The position numbers and the translations under genes are program-made. This document shows positions 19,501 to 28,200 of a stretch of 64,000 bases of DNA, piece by piece. The DNA is from Parvimonas micra (lineage in GTDB: Bacteria > Bacillota > Clostridia > Tissierellales > Peptoniphilaceae). The notes under the pieces were generated by a model. The model did no database searches and was not told the DNA's origin. It saw only the letters and a list, made by a program, of their open reading frames with translations. Positions within the stretch are counted from its first letter, which is position 1; every line of letters begins with the position of its first letter. The stretch lies in NCBI RefSeq assembly GCF_021300775.1, contig NZ_JAJTJP010000003.1:248001-312000 (forward strand), in the 5' to 3' direction.

Positions 19501-20203
19501 AAGAATATCTTTTAAGATTTTTATCATTTCCTCTATAATTATTTTTAATAGCCGGATGACTTACATCAACACCCGAGTCAATTATCGCAACAACAACATC
19601 GTTATTAAAATTTTGAACTTCTTTTTGCGCTTTATCTGCACTAATCATCTTTAAATTCCAAGGAACATGCTTTTTTTCTACACTAGATAAAGCTTCTCTA
19701 TCTTCTGGAATATTATTTTGAAGCTTTGGTATCTTCACTTTTTTATTAATACTAATCTTTTCTACATCAGACCTTTTTGAAATCTTAACCAAAACTTCTT
19801 TTTTACAAACTACATTTATACAATTTATAATAAAAAATTGTTGATAATTCTTTACATTACCATCTTTTTTATAACGTTCAAGAATTTCTATAATAGACTT
19901 TTGACTATCTTCTTTTAACTTTATAGACTTATCTACCATTTCCTTTCTTATCTCATTTTGAATTTCTTCCTTAGATGCATTAACATTTTCTTTTTTAACA
20001 GCATCTTTAATTTTTGAAACATCAACTTGTTTTTTCAATTTGATAATTACATCGACAAAATCATCATCTTTGTAATCTTTTAACTCTTCTATCTTTTTTT
20101 GAAAATCTAAAGACTTACTTTCAGTAGCAAAAACACCACTAAAACTTGTAAAAATCAAAGAACAAAATACCACAAAAGATATGATTCTCTTAAAAATTTT
20201 CAT
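13541..20203 (-). CDS. Secreted subtilisin-like (S8) protease with surface-binding repeats
   Basis: 2220 residues. Start ATG 20203 follows AGGAGG; residues 1-27 are a signal peptide ending near GVFA. An inhibitor-like propeptide precedes the S8 catalytic domain with Asp209 (IIDSGVD), His255 (RGHGTH), oxyanion Asn356 (SAGN) and Ser431 (GTSMASPH). Next come jelly-roll/MAM-like segments (two IDD-type motifs), carboxypeptidase-regulatory-like repeats, four InlB-type B-repeats (TFDKNGGSGEM...W), two segments resembling the Shr haemoglobin-interacting domain, a Rib-like domain, and about five W-Y-Y cell-wall-binding repeats at about 2080-2220. There is no LPXTG, so attachment is probably through the choline-binding-like repeats. 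It is a likely host-protein-degrading virulence factor. Confidence 0.93.
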   Translation of the reverse strand: MKIFKRIISFVVFCSLIFTSFSGVFATESKSLDFQKKIEELKDYKDDDFVDVIIKLKKQVDVSKIKDAVKKENVNASKEEIQNEIRKEMVDKSIKLKEDSQKSIIEILERYKKDGNVKNYQQFFIINCINVVCKKEVLVKISKRSDVEKISINKKVKIPKLQNNIPEDREALSSVEKKHVPWNLKMISADKAQKEVQNFNNDVVVAIIDSGVDVSHPAIKNNYRGNDKNLKRYSWYNVVNEKTGDKEEPYDDRGHGTHVCGTILGQRENSLLGVCPYAKWIAVKVFDSNGETDNAKLLKAGEWIMAPKDENGISHPEMAPKVVNNSWGGNSTDGFYQDMVKKWRDAGIFPVFSAGNVSQFNDGGDNSIGTPASYPQAYAVGAIRKDEIVAKFSLRGKSDYTENFKPDIVAPGVNILSSIPGGKYTIYTGTSMASPHVTGVVCLMLKANPDLSVDQIEKILNETATPLKDDYYTTSPNHGYGYGKVDALNAVKLSIGQKKGKDIDTSNMKVLSGRIITNGTDNEKPIINHSSMNKIFTTYKTTFDANVKDNIGIESVKLYLNINNEYKPYDMKLKNGNNLSGYYSVNIPVATFKNVTNGKYYIEATDINKKVTKSDEFSFEVQKGVGIGYVQDFEKDLSGFEVGGQSKLFKWGNIKKDEPNKKLIGIEAYKNIRGNSIFVMPPIDLTNETQNPALTFKHFYDLGNHEYAFFDTAEVWIAEAKEDSDPDSLDWKLKRSYKNSSKEKWLDEYIDLSAYKGKKICVMFGFRPNGEYKSSGNGWYIDDIKIEQASKEIPETPSKYLKLNDKKDGKLIYTFSPVGNEKITSYELYRATNENGPFELIKTVEKGDYKNGFGKYSIDLVDIPKPQKGTYYYYAVAKIGENKSEPSQILSHTFTKGKEFKSFDFEKGQDGWTSIESDKETKWDFGKLEYADQFDTNYKKPTINQSLGKNDGMNVFATNLNDYRKPNTKYSLESPSMDLSTLKDATLYYQNWFSSSAKRRSDDYDSYNQDIGEVYFSKDDGKTWDKVYTFDESEVDKHIKWSWFTNGIEISKEYLTDKFKVKFVLDTGSDSGKTDPEQCGGWYIDDVTINTKDTKNNNIIEKVSPFKLLNMQSLNEENQEKDIIPLVGKITIKENEKTVMTEVGTGKFSIKLPAGKYTVVASAEGYKDKEEVIDLIEDVNKDFYLDTFKKASISVNVKDANYDSIQGNVKLYKEGKLEPIAEENGETVRFTDLTSGNYTLVATSDGYKRLEKNIKIPGTGTVTLSLEKVYPESQLNVGYTDEKATNLSGMDLKDRAFANKISNDKPVDIKEISYFITKTKDVDLNNSKYRISIYDKNTQDELPGNILFSKDLTFEKEGWNKVAISNVQVNGDYYIAFTKLDGEIALGMDDSKDGINSFQMFNGAWDEPETKGTYMIGAKVMALSENEVQQATITFDKNGGSGEMQAVKVKINENYKLPQCTFTAPENKEFYCWQVEGENKNVSDDIVVNKDLTIQAIWRDKKNENPQMEKTDPVMPNPLLATASVTDFTHFITYSNDNKSDEYLKSVQKVIVNHKGKISEITDVKGIDSTDFSGNKNKKLQFSYTEKLDKNDTITIVSSKYKNVIVKITMDNLVGNDVYYSINANVEGEKILYRVTFDKNGGSGEMKDVEVENGGIFVVPKCDFTAPSGMEFDSWEYLNEKTEIGHKYQISKNIILKALWKEKLSEQATITFDKNGGLGTMQEVKKLLKEEYELPVCEFLPPEKMEFDAWEIDGQRHLPGEKVSLQKINTIKALWIKDDKSKEPKEPLFSEILSENPSINKIDYKHLIGYKKEDSEYVNKINLITIRRNGKEIKHYLFTKEDGKYKNLDKTLDKVSIVFNDKTFFNRDDEIIISARGYKDLKLHIISVDDMVMNALYTTEIVSTVKFETFLGSKIDDQIIKVNQLSTNKLAKVQDPTKDGYTFKGWYEDSDFTKEFDFNKKIITDTTIFAKWVKNTPSEEKNIELEVKNVTIHQQDTLDLKSLIVKAKDDKNNDLKEQVEIIDEGGFNKDKVGTYTITFKLTNKNVSVTKKATVTVVEKENSTVNPEKPQEDKWVQNDDGTWTYQSADGKVAVKDSWKLINDEWYRFDKDGKMVSNQWFEENGRWYYIEPNGTMSKNEWIIINGEWYYANADGRISQNEWVLVDGNWYFANASGRIADSEWFIVGGKWYYAEKGGLIAQGKTLKINNVNYTFDSNGVLVK

Positions 20204-20254
20204 ATAATTCCTCCTAAAAAAATAAAATAAAATTAGCATAAACTAACAAAAAAT

Positions 20255-20283
20255 ATTTTATATCAATTAATAATAATTGTCAA
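20255..20283 (-). promoter_or_regulatory. Promoter of the S8 protease gene
   Basis: TTGACA (20278-20283), 17-bp spacer, TAAAAT (20255-20260), leaving a short AT-rich leader before AGGAGG. Confidence 0.85.
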
Positions 20284-20329
20284 TATCGAATTTTAAACAA
20301 TATTTTATTTTTATAAAAACAAAAATTAA

Positions 20330-20366
20330 ATAAAAAAGAACACCCTTACATAAGAGCATTCTTTTA
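20330..20366 (-). terminator. Terminator of the small winged-helix gene
   Basis: Thirteen pairable positions including G-U wobbles (20336-20348 with 20351-20363), followed by TTTTTTATTT on the minus strand. Confidence 0.75.
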
Positions 20367-20392
20367 ATAAAATAAATTTAACATCTTTTTAA

Positions 20393-20569
20393 TTACTTTT
20401 CAACAGAATAATAACATCTCTTTGGTGAAATAACTTTTTCTTCTGCCTTTAATTTCTTTAAAACTTTATCTACTTCAGCCTTATCTACTCCTAATCTTTC
20501 GGAAATTTCTCCACTTTTAAGAGGTTCTGAAGATTTTAGTAAATCAATAATTTTTTCATTTAATTCCAT
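20393..20569 (-). CDS. Small winged-helix protein (58 aa)
   Basis: 58 residues: MELNEKIIDLLKSSEPLKSG, then EISERLGVDKAEVDKVLKKL and KAEEKVISPKRCYYSVEK. The pattern is helix, helix-turn-recognition helix, then a short wing with K-G/P-type turn, as in MarR/ArsR-like minimal winged-helix domains. ATG 20569 has GGAGGGATA upstream and the gene ends in its own terminator. It could bind DNA as a dimer; no partner is obvious. It lies between the tRNA cluster and the S8 protease. Confidence 0.8.
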   Translation of the reverse strand: MELNEKIIDLLKSSEPLKSGEISERLGVDKAEVDKVLKKLKAEEKVISPKRCYYSVEK

Positions 20570-20629
20570 TATTATCCCTCCTTTTACTTGCTATTAATAT
20601 TATACCAAAAATTTTCACTTAAAAATAGA

Positions 20630-20654
20630 CAAAAAAAATCCTGCACTCGCAGGA
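20630..20654 (-). terminator. Terminator behind the tRNA-Phe pseudogene
   Basis: TCCTGC-ACTC-GCAGGA hairpin with a T run on the minus strand; identical to the terminator behind the intact tRNA-Phe (20947-20972). Confidence 0.85.
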
Positions 20655-20745
20655 ATAATAGCAATCCGTAACAGATTTCTCGAATTACAGATCTGGTGCC
20701 CAGAGGCGGAATCGAACCACCGACACGAGGATTTTCAGTCCTCTG
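20631..20745 (-). repeat. 115-bp direct repeat, distal copy (tRNA-Phe 3' part plus terminator)
   Basis: Identical by eye to 20949-21063. It covers the terminator, the 3' trailer and the tRNA-Phe 3' half up to the anticodon-stem 5' side. Confidence 0.9.
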
Positions 20746-20922
20746 ACTCTTCCAGATGATAATTATTTTTTAACAATTCAATTTTACTTACTTTTTTAAG
20801 ATTTTCATTATTTTAGTTTTTCTTAACTCATCTTCTCGTACTTCGTACTAGACTAAGATATTGCCTAAAAACAACTTCGTTGTTTTTGCCACTCTCTTAT
20901 ACCGACTTTTCGCTATCTGGGC
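20694..20922 (-). pseudogene. Interrupted second tRNA-Phe copy
   Basis: Minus-strand order: a degenerate 5' part (20922 to about 20893: acceptor and D-stem sequence GCCCAGATAGC, then an altered D loop), about 147 bp of unrelated sequence, then a perfect tRNA-Phe 3' half from the anticodon stem to CCA (20745-20694). The insert sits between the D stem and the anticodon stem and contains two GAA-loop hairpins (20867-20887 and about 20834-20852). It cannot fold as a normal tRNA unless the insert is removed. Confidence 0.8.
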
Positions 20923-20946
20923 TTAATATATTCTTCTAAAAATGAG

Positions 20947-20972
20947 CAAAAAAAAATCCTGCACTCGCAGGA
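20947..20972 (-). terminator. Terminator of the tRNA operon
   Basis: TCCTGC (20957-20962) pairs with GCAGGA (20967-20972), followed by nine T on the minus strand. Confidence 0.9.
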
Positions 20973-21011
20973 ATAATAGCAATCCGTAACAGATTTCTCG
21001 AATTACAGATC

Positions 21012-21087
<76 letters not shown>

Positions 21088-21099
21088 ATATTATGTAAA

Positions 21100-21173
21100 T
21101 GGCAGGGGTAGAAGGAATCGAACCCTCATCAGCGGTTTTGGAGACCGACATTCTACCGTTGAACTATACCCCT
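21100..21173 (-). tRNA. tRNA-Trp (CCA)
   Basis: 74 nt, acceptor AGGGGTA/TACCCCT, anticodon loop CTCCAAA giving CCA, encoded 3' CCA. Confidence 0.95.
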
Positions 21174-21245
21174 ACAATATTAATCCTTTATTTTAGCTCT
21201 ATAAAATAAGAGATATTTCTAAAAAAGAAATATCTGCAGATAATT

Positions 21246-21322
21246 TGGTGGGCCTTCAGGGACTTGAACCCGGGACCTACCGGTTATGAGCCGGGCGCTC
21301 TAACCAACTGAGCTAAAGGCCC
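21246..21322 (-). tRNA. tRNA-Met or tRNA-Ile2 (CAT)
   Basis: 77 nt, acceptor GGGCCTT/AAGGCCC, anticodon loop CTCATAA, encoded CCA. The paired first base excludes an initiator. Elongator Met and lysidine-modified Ile2 share this anticodon and cannot be separated safely by eye. Position 27-43 is a C-T mismatch. Confidence 0.9.
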
Positions 21323-21329
21323 AAATTAT

Positions 21330-21420
21330 TGGCGGAGAAAGAGGGATTTGAACCCTCGCATCCCGTAAAGGATCTACTCCCTTAGCAGGGGAGCCTCTTC
21401 AGCCACTTGAGTATTTCTCC
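21330..21420 (-). tRNA. tRNA-Ser (GCT)
   Basis: 91 nt with a long variable arm, anticodon loop CTGCTAA, encoded CCA. Confidence 0.95.
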
Positions 21421-21424
21421 ATTG

Positions 21425-21513
21425 TGGCGGAGAGGGTGGGATTCGAACCCACGTGGGCGTGAACCCAAACGGTTTTCAAGACCGCCTCGTTATGACCACT
21501 TCGATACCTCTCC
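21425..21513 (-). tRNA. tRNA-Ser (TGA)
   Basis: 89 nt with a long variable arm, anticodon loop CTTGAAA, encoded CCA. Confidence 0.95.
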
Positions 21514-21518
21514 ATGAA

Positions 21519-21594
21519 TGGTGATCCATCGGGGATTCGAACCCCGGACACCCTGATTAAAAGTCAGGTGCTCTACCGGCTGAGCTAATGAATC
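21519..21594 (-). tRNA. tRNA-Lys (TTT)
   Basis: 76 nt, acceptor GATTCAT/ATGGATC, anticodon loop CTTTTAA, encoded CCA. Confidence 0.95.
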
Positions 21595-21601
21595 ATAAAA
21601 T

Positions 21602-21678
21602 TGGCTGGGGTAGCAGGACTCGAACCTGCGGAATGCTAGAGTCAAAGTCTAGTGCCTTACCGACTTGGCTATACCCCA
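21602..21678 (-). tRNA. tRNA-Gln (TTG)
   Basis: 77 nt, acceptor TGGGGTA/TACCCCA, anticodon loop CTTTGAC, encoded CCA. Confidence 0.95.
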
Positions 21679-21683
21679 AAGGT

Positions 21684-21760
<77 letters not shown>

Positions 21761-21764
21761 AAAA

Positions 21765-21838
21765 TGGAGCGGGTGAAGGGAATCGAACCCTCGCAACCAG
21801 CTTGGAAGGCTGGGGCTCTACCACTGAGCTACACCCGC
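21765..21838 (-). tRNA. tRNA-Gly (TCC)
   Basis: 74 nt, acceptor GCGGGTG/CACCCGC, anticodon loop CTTCCAA, encoded CCA. Confidence 0.95.
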
Positions 21839-21877
21839 ATATAATCTCAAACTTTATGGTCTTAACAAAAATTAAAT

Positions 21878-21962
21878 TGGTGGAGGAGAGTGGATTCGAA
21901 CCACTGAAAGCGCAGCTAACGGATTTACAGTCCGTCCCCTTTGGCCACTCGGGAACTCCTCC
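21878..21962 (-). tRNA. tRNA-Tyr (GTA)
   Basis: 85 nt with a long variable arm, anticodon loop CTGTAAA, encoded CCA. Confidence 0.95.
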
Positions 21963-21984
21963 ATATAACCTACATAAAGTAGAT

Positions 21985-22060
<76 letters not shown>

Positions 22061-22067
22061 ATATTAG

Positions 22068-22144
22068 TGGCGACCTGGATGGGACTCGAACCCACGACCT
22101 CTAGCGTGACAGGCTAGCATTCTAACCAACTGAACTACCAGGCC
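22068..22144 (-). tRNA. tRNA-Asp (GTC)
   Basis: 77 nt, acceptor GGCCTGG/CCAGGTC, anticodon loop CTGTCAC, encoded CCA. Confidence 0.95.
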
Positions 22145-22149
22145 ATATT

Positions 22150-22225
22150 TGGTGGGCACAATAGGGCTCGAACCTATGACCCCCTGCTTGTAAGGCAGAT
22201 GCTCTCCCAACTGAGCTATGCGCCC
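22150..22225 (-). tRNA. tRNA-Val (TAC)
   Basis: 76 nt, acceptor GGGCGCA/TGTGCCC, anticodon loop CTTACAA, encoded CCA. Confidence 0.95.
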
Positions 22226-22255
22226 AAATATAACCACAAACCTACTAAATAAAAG

Positions 22256-22330
22256 TGGTGACCCCACCGGGATTCGAACCCGGGTTACCGCCGTGAAAGG
22301 GCGATGTCTTAACCGCTTGACCATGGGGCC
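22256..22330 (-). tRNA. tRNA-Glu (TTC)
   Basis: 75 nt, acceptor GGCCCCA/TGGGGTC, anticodon loop CTTTCAC, encoded CCA. First gene of the tRNA operon. Confidence 0.95.
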
Positions 22331-22369
22331 TTATCAATCAATCTCTGTATTAAAATTGACTGCCTAATA

Positions 22370-22398
22370 ATTATATACCATAACTAACTATTTGTCAA
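22370..22398 (-). promoter_or_regulatory. Promoter of the tRNA operon
   Basis: Perfect consensus: TTGACA (22393-22398), 17-bp spacer, TATAAT (22370-22375), about 40 bp upstream of tRNA-Glu. As expected for a stable-RNA promoter. Confidence 0.95.
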
Positions 22399-22521
22399 TA
22401 CTTTTTTGATTTTTTTGAATTCAAACTCTTTTAAAAATGCATTTCTCAAACAGTTACTCGAATATTATACACTTTATTTTTTTAGTTGTCAACACTTTTA
22501 CAAAAAAATTTTTTGTGAAAT

Positions 22522-23532
22522 TTACAATTCTAAATTAGGTTCAACATTTAAAGTTAAATCACTTCTAATCCCTGAAATATACTCATAATAGCCAGAAGAT
22601 GCTATCATCGCAGCATTATCTGTACAAAGTATTTTTGACGGAAAATATGATTTGAAATTATTTTTTTCACACATTTTTTCTATCTCTGCTCTTAATGTAT
22701 TATTAGCTGAAACTCCACCTGAAACTACAAGTTTATCTAAGTTTTTCTCTTTCATAAGTCTTTCTGTTTTGTAGATTAGAACGTCGAAAACTGCTCTTTG
22801 GAAGCTAGCACAGACATCTTCTTTTGAAATTTCTTCATTTTTTTGTTTTTTACTATTTAAATAGTTAAGAACTGCTGTTTTTAAGCCACTAAAACTAAAG
22901 TTATAACTATTTTTATCAAGCATTACTCTAGGAAAATCTATAGCTTCTTCATTTCCAAGTTTTGCTAGTTTTTCAACTTCTGGACCTCCTGGATAATTCA
23001 TTCCAAGGCATCTTGCTACCTTATCATAAGCTTCTCCACAAGCATCATCAATTGTCTTTCCTATAACTTCCATATCATTATAACCTTTAACATGCACAAG
23101 ATAAGTATGTCCTCCCGATACTAAAAGACATATAAATGGAGGTTCTAATTCTTTATGAGTTATTAATGCAGCACAAATATGACCTTTCATATGGTTAACT
23201 CCTATTAAAGGTTTTTTACAAGCATATGATAAAGCCTTTGCTTCAGAAATTCCAACAAGTAAAGCTCCTACAAGTCCAGGACCTTTAGTTACAGCAATAG
23301 CATCTATTTCTTCTATAGTAATTTTAGCCTCATCTAAAGCTTCTCTCACTATATTATTAATAACTTCTAAATGCATTCTACTAGCTACTTCTGGAACAAC
23401 TCCGCCGAATTTTTTATGCATATCTATTTGAGAAGAAATTATATTAGAAATAACTTCCCTACCATTTTTTACAACAGCAACACTTGTTTCATCACAACTG
23501 CTTTCTATTGCCATTATTTTAATATCTTTCAT
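22522..23532 (-). CDS. tsaD: tRNA N6-adenosine threonylcarbamoyltransferase TsaD
   Basis: Transfers the threonylcarbamoyl group to A37 of ANN-decoding tRNAs in the t6A pathway, working with TsaB and TsaE. 336 residues; ASKHA fold with [10 protein letters not shown] at the N-terminus, metal-binding His114 and His118 (NHMKGH), LLVSGGHT and [13 protein letters not shown] 23532 overlaps the rimI stop by one base. Last gene of tsaE-tsaB-rimI-tsaD. Confidence 0.97.
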   Translation of the reverse strand: MKDIKIMAIESSCDETSVAVVKNGREVISNIISSQIDMHKKFGGVVPEVASRMHLEVINNIVREALDEAKITIEEIDAIAVTKGPGLVGALLVGISEAKALSYACKKPLIGVNHMKGHICAALITHKELEPPFICLLVSGGHTYLVHVKGYNDMEVIGKTIDDACGEAYDKVARCLGMNYPGGPEVEKLAKLGNEEAIDFPRVMLDKNSYNFSFSGLKTAVLNYLNSKKQKNEEISKEDVCASFQRAVFDVLIYKTERLMKEKNLDKLVVSGGVSANNTLRAEIEKMCEKNNFKSYFPSKILCTDNAAMIASSGYYEYISGIRSDLTLNVEPNLEL

Positions 23533-23963
23533 TAAACTACCTCTTTTAACATCATAATTCCATTTTCTTTTGGATTATTATAATAGTCAACAATTTTTCT
23601 AATTTCTACAAATCCACATTTTTTGTATAAATTTCTTGCAGGTATATTGTTTTCTCGTACTTCTAAAAATATTTTAGAAACATCTCTTAACTTTAATTCT
23701 TTTATTAAAAATTCAATGAGATTATAAGCTATTTGTTTGTTTCTAAAATCTTTTGAAACTACAATTTTATAGATTTCTGCTTCATCAAAAATTTGATTAA
23801 ATAAAACATAACCTACAACATCTTTCTCTTTTGCTACTAATACTTTCTTATTTTCAATATATTCGATATAAAATTTTTCATCAAAATTATTAGAAAAATA
23901 CTCTTTATCAAAATTTAAAATATCAAATACATCATTACTTACTGCGTATCTGTATGAAATCAT
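23532..23963 (-). CDS. rimI: RimI-type N-acetyltransferase
   Basis: 143-residue GNAT protein, likely ribosomal-protein S18 or general N-alpha-acetyltransferase. Motif A covers [20 protein letters not shown]; the C-terminal part [15 protein letters not shown] is characteristic of RimI. It sits between tsaB and tsaD, the usual Firmicutes order, one base from tsaB. Confidence 0.88.
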   Translation of the reverse strand: MISYRYAVSNDVFDILNFDKEYFSNNFDEKFYIEYIENKKVLVAKEKDVVGYVLFNQIFDEAEIYKIVVSKDFRNKQIAYNLIEFLIKELKLRDVSKIFLEVRENNIPARNLYKKCGFVEIRKIVDYYNNPKENGIMMLKEVV

Positions 23964-24647
23964 CTACTTACCTTTATTCTCCAAATCTCTTTGTGCTTGT
24001 GAAAGTCTAACATACTCAGGACTCAAACTAAAACAGTCTGAAATATCTCCTCTTTCATATTTTTGTTTCCCTATAACACATGCATTTTTTGAAATGCAAC
24101 TATTTAAACAAGCAGGAGTAATTTCAAAATTTTTGTTTTCTAAAATTCTATCCTTGTAAAGATTAACACAATCACCAACAAATACAAATTCACCTTTATT
24201 TGAGAATTCTTCTAAAAGTTCATCAATAGTCAAAAGAGCAGGTGCAACTATATTTTCATTATTTATTCCCTCATAAACTCCATAATAGACTCTTTCACCT
24301 CTTGCATCTATCAAAGGAATTTTCTTTTTATCAGAAAACACACCAAAAGAAAGAGCTTCCAATGTATTTACAGCAACTATCGGTTTATTTAAAGCCATAG
24401 CTAATGCCTTAACAACCGTAACCCCTATTCTTATTCCTGTAAAAGATCCAGGTCCAGTAACAGCAACGAATAAATCTATATCTTCTATATCAATATTTAA
24501 TTTTTTAAGCATTTCATCAACCATAACAAGTAAAATCTCATTATGACTCATACTTTGATTTATGCTAAAATCTCCAACAATATTATTGTCATCCATAACC
24601 GCACATGAACTGTGAGTTGTTGACGTATCTATCGCTAAAATTTTCAT
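23964..24647 (-). CDS. tsaB: t6A pathway protein TsaB
   Basis: Inactive TsaD paralogue that scaffolds the TsaB-TsaD-TsaE complex. 227 residues, ILAIDTSTTHSSCAV at the N-terminus and VAVTGPGSFTGIRIG in the middle, both typical. ATG 24647 overlaps the tsaE stop (TAATG). Confidence 0.95.
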   Translation of the reverse strand: MKILAIDTSTTHSSCAVMDDNNIVGDFSINQSMSHNEILLVMVDEMLKKLNIDIEDIDLFVAVTGPGSFTGIRIGVTVVKALAMALNKPIVAVNTLEALSFGVFSDKKKIPLIDARGERVYYGVYEGINNENIVAPALLTIDELLEEFSNKGEFVFVGDCVNLYKDRILENKNFEITPACLNSCISKNACVIGKQKYERGDISDCFSLSPEYVRLSQAQRDLENKGK

Positions 24648-25096
24648 TATAATCCCTCTATAATTTCCATTTCTCTTTTATTATTTCCCTTTATCACTAT
24701 TTTTCTAGAGCTTTCAGAAATTTTTAAAATTTCAATTTCAATTAAATTTTTAGGAAGTAAATATCCTCCATTTTCTGCCCACTCAATCACAGTAACTCCG
24801 TCTGGATAAAAGTAATTTTCATAATCTATTTGGTAAAGTTCTTCTGGAGAATCAATTCTGTATAAATCCATATGATTAAATTCAAATTTTCCAGAATATA
24901 AATTAACTAAATTAAAAGTTGGTGAAGTAATATCTTCTTCAATTCCTAAATTCTTACCTAAAAATTTAGTCAAAGTAGTTTTCCCAGCTCCAAGATCACC
25001 AATTAAGGAAATTACATCTCCGTTTTTTAATGTTTTTGAAAATCTTTTAGAAAAATTATCACATTCATCTAAAGAATTTAAAATAATCTCTAACAA
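24647..25096 (-). CDS. tsaE: t6A pathway ATPase TsaE
   Basis: 149-residue P-loop ATPase that resets the TsaB-TsaD complex. Walker A GDLGAGKTT is at residues 33-41, followed by SPTFNLVN and the D-YR segment FNHMDLYRI. The start is TTG at 25096 with AGGAGGG upstream. First gene of the operon; its AT-rich upstream region has several TATAAT-like boxes but no clear promoter. Confidence 0.95.
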   Translation of the reverse strand: MLEIILNSLDECDNFSKRFSKTLKNGDVISLIGDLGAGKTTLTKFLGKNLGIEEDITSPTFNLVNLYSGKFEFNHMDLYRIDSPEELYQIDYENYFYPDGVTVIEWAENGGYLLPKNLIEIEILKISESSRKIVIKGNNKREMEIIEGL

Positions 25097-25205
25097 ATTT
25101 TCCCTCCTATTTTCTAAATATAAATTATATTATATTTTATTATAATATATTTTTGATAATTAAATTAATGTTATTATATCACAAAAATTATTTTTATAAC
25201 AGTAA

Positions 25206-25232
25206 AACAAAAAGGAGACTAGCAGTCTCCTT
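25206..25232 (-). terminator. Terminator of the LRR surface protein gene
   Basis: AAGGAGACT and AGTCTCCTT pair around GCT, followed by TTTTTG on the minus strand. Confidence 0.85.
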
Positions 25233-25240
25233 AATATTCT

Positions 25241-28200
25241 TTATTCTGAAATTTTTATATTTAAAACAATCTTTCCAGAAATTGATGGTGGTTGACTATA
25301 ATCTCCATACCCTTCAACTTCATAGTTTTCAACATAAATATCATAAGTTTCGCTGAACTCATTTTTATCTTGAACTTTTATTTTTATTTTATCTGACTCA
25401 AAAGTTAGATTTGGATTCTTTCCTGATTCATCATCTGTGGCTTCAATAGACATATCATTCCAATCTTTTAACGGATTATCTATCTCTATAAAACCATCTT
25501 TTATATCATTTTTCTTAACTTTAACTGGGATTTCCAATTTTTCAAAATTGAACATTCTAATTCTATCTTCGTTTTCAGTTGCATTAACAGCACTTCTAGT
25601 TGAAAATGTCTTTAGCCAATCAAAATCTTCCTTTGTGATTTCGTCAACAAATAAAGTATTTATTCCATTAAGATTTTTAATATTCTTAATATAATTTTTA
25701 AGATTTTCATTTTTATCGATATATAGTCTATGCAATTTTGGTAGTTTTTCTAAACTTGAAATATCTGATATCTTATTATTTCTAAGATGTAAAGCTTCAA
25801 GATTTTTTAGTTCTTCAAGATTAGAGATATCTGATAACTTGTTATCTCTAAGATATAGAGTAATTAATCTTTGTAATTTTGATAAATTAGGTAAATTTAC
25901 TATTTTATTATTATCTAAATCCAATCTTTCTAAAGTTTCCATATCTTTAATAGGTGTTATATCAATAATCTCATTATCTTGCAAGCTTAATTGCTTTAAT
26001 TTTAATTTTTCAAAAGCTTTAATACCACTTAAATTTGTTTGTGAAATAATAACTTTTTCTAAAGATTCATTTTTTGAAAAATCTATATTTTCTGGAAATA
26101 TTTCTTTTTTTGCATGTTTATAATCTTGATTTTGATAAATAAATTGTTTTAATTTTGATGTTTTAGACAAAAAATCAAAGTTATTTACACTTCTAGTTAA
26201 GTTAGATTTATTTAATTCTACCTTAAACTCCTCTAAATTCTTAGAATATTTTAAAGGTTCTATCATTTTATCAGTAACATTCTTATCTGCAACAACAAAA
26301 GATTTCAACATTTCCATATCTTCTTTAGTAAAATTTTTATCTTTCTTAGGTTTGTTTTTTTCGTTAAAAAGTTTATTTGCTTCATCTGTTAAATTTACAT
26401 ATTTCTTATGAAACTTACTATACTTATTAAACAAATCAAAATAAAAATCTTTATACTCATCAGAAACAATTTCTTCGTCAGCATTAAATTTAAGTTTTAC
26501 ATTCTTTAATGTCCAAGTATATTCATCTAATGACATTTTTAAATTCAAATCTAATTCTTTTCCTTTATTTTCTGCAATAACATCATCAGATATATTTAGA
26601 GTTATCGTATTTGAATCTAAATCATAACTTGCTTCTATTCCTTCTTTTCCAGTTGAAATTTCGCTAAATGGATTTAAAGCTTCTTCTGCACCAAAAACTT
26701 CTCCTAAAGCTTCTCCAAGTTCTTTTATTCCCTTGAAAGGTGTAACAAAAGAAACTTCATTATCATTTACTTCAACAGTTTTTCCAAAATCTACAGTTTG
26801 TCCTGAAAATTGCATACTTCCAATGCCTTCGTTTAAAGCATCTCCAAGTCTTTTTGCAAGATAATCTCCAAGCCCTTCATAATTTTTAACTCTATTTCCT
26901 GAAATATCTAAGTGTTCAATTTTATCAAATCCTTTGATTATTGAAACATCTTCAATTCTATTAGCAGACAAATCTAAGAATGTTAATTTTTTCAAATTCT
27001 TCAAAGCAGAAATATCAGTAATTCCTTTAGATATTATTTTGTGACTCTCATCACCACCAACCGTAACATTATAATGCAAATCTAATCCTGTTAAATTTGT
27101 TAAATTTGCAAGAGGTGATATATCTTCAATTAAATTGTTGTATAATTTTAAAAATTTAAGATTTGTTAATTTTTCTAATGGTTTAATATCAACAATTCTA
27201 TTTCTTTGAATTTCTAAGTATTCTAATTTAGTTAAATCTTTAAGTGGTGTAATATCTGAAATTTCATTTTCGTTTAATTTTAACTTTTTAAGATTTTTTG
27301 CATATTCTAAACCTTTAATGCTTTTCATGCCTCTTGTAACAGCAAATTTAAAGTCTTTTGTTCCTGCTAAACTTGTTGGTACTCCAAGTATAGAGTATTT
27401 TGCATTTTCGCTAAAATCAGCACTTCCATCTTCTTTTAAGAAAATAGATAATTCTGTTAAACTTTCCATTTCTTCAACAGTAACTTTTTGGTCATCAGGT
27501 CTATTTTTGTCTAAATTTTTATTTATTACTTTTAAAAGTTTTCCATCTTCAATATTAACATATTTATCTGAAGCTTTAGTTAATTTTAAATTTGCATATA
27601 ATTCAGTTGGAATATTCGCATAATCCATTTCATTTTCAAAATCATATTTAACTTTTACTTCTAAACCGTCATTTGAAATATTGTTAAAAGCTTCATCAGA
27701 TAGAGTTAATTTTAATTTACCATTTTCTAAAGCAACACTAATACCTTCAGTTTCAGTGCTAACAGTAGGATTCCCACCTTTAGCAATCTTATCTAGTCCA
27801 ACATAAGGATTATCAACTTCTACAACCTTATCATTAGCTTCTACATTTTCAATATTTACATTTTGATTATGAATAACTTTTTCAAAAATAGTACTCTTAT
27901 CATTTATTGATGAAAAATCTTTAACTCTATTTCCATCAATTTTAACACTCGCAAGTTCATTTAAGTCTTTAAGAGCTGAAATATCAGAAATCTTATTATT
28001 TGAAAGAACTACATTTGAAAGCTTGCTTAATGATTTTAAAGCATCTATATTTTCTACATTATTCTTATCTAAATATAAATAAGTTAAGTCTTTTAAATTA
28101 CTTATAGCTTCAATATTTTCAACATTATTTTTATTTAAGTTTAAGCTTGTTAATTTATTTACTTTTTCTAAGAATGAAACATCTGAAATCTTGTTATTTT

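Noticed and set aside
20694-20922. The split tRNA-Phe copy as an intron-containing tRNA
   Set aside because: Bacterial tRNA introns of group I type lie in the anticodon loop; this insert lies between D and anticodon stems and shows no intron core, and the D loop is damaged.
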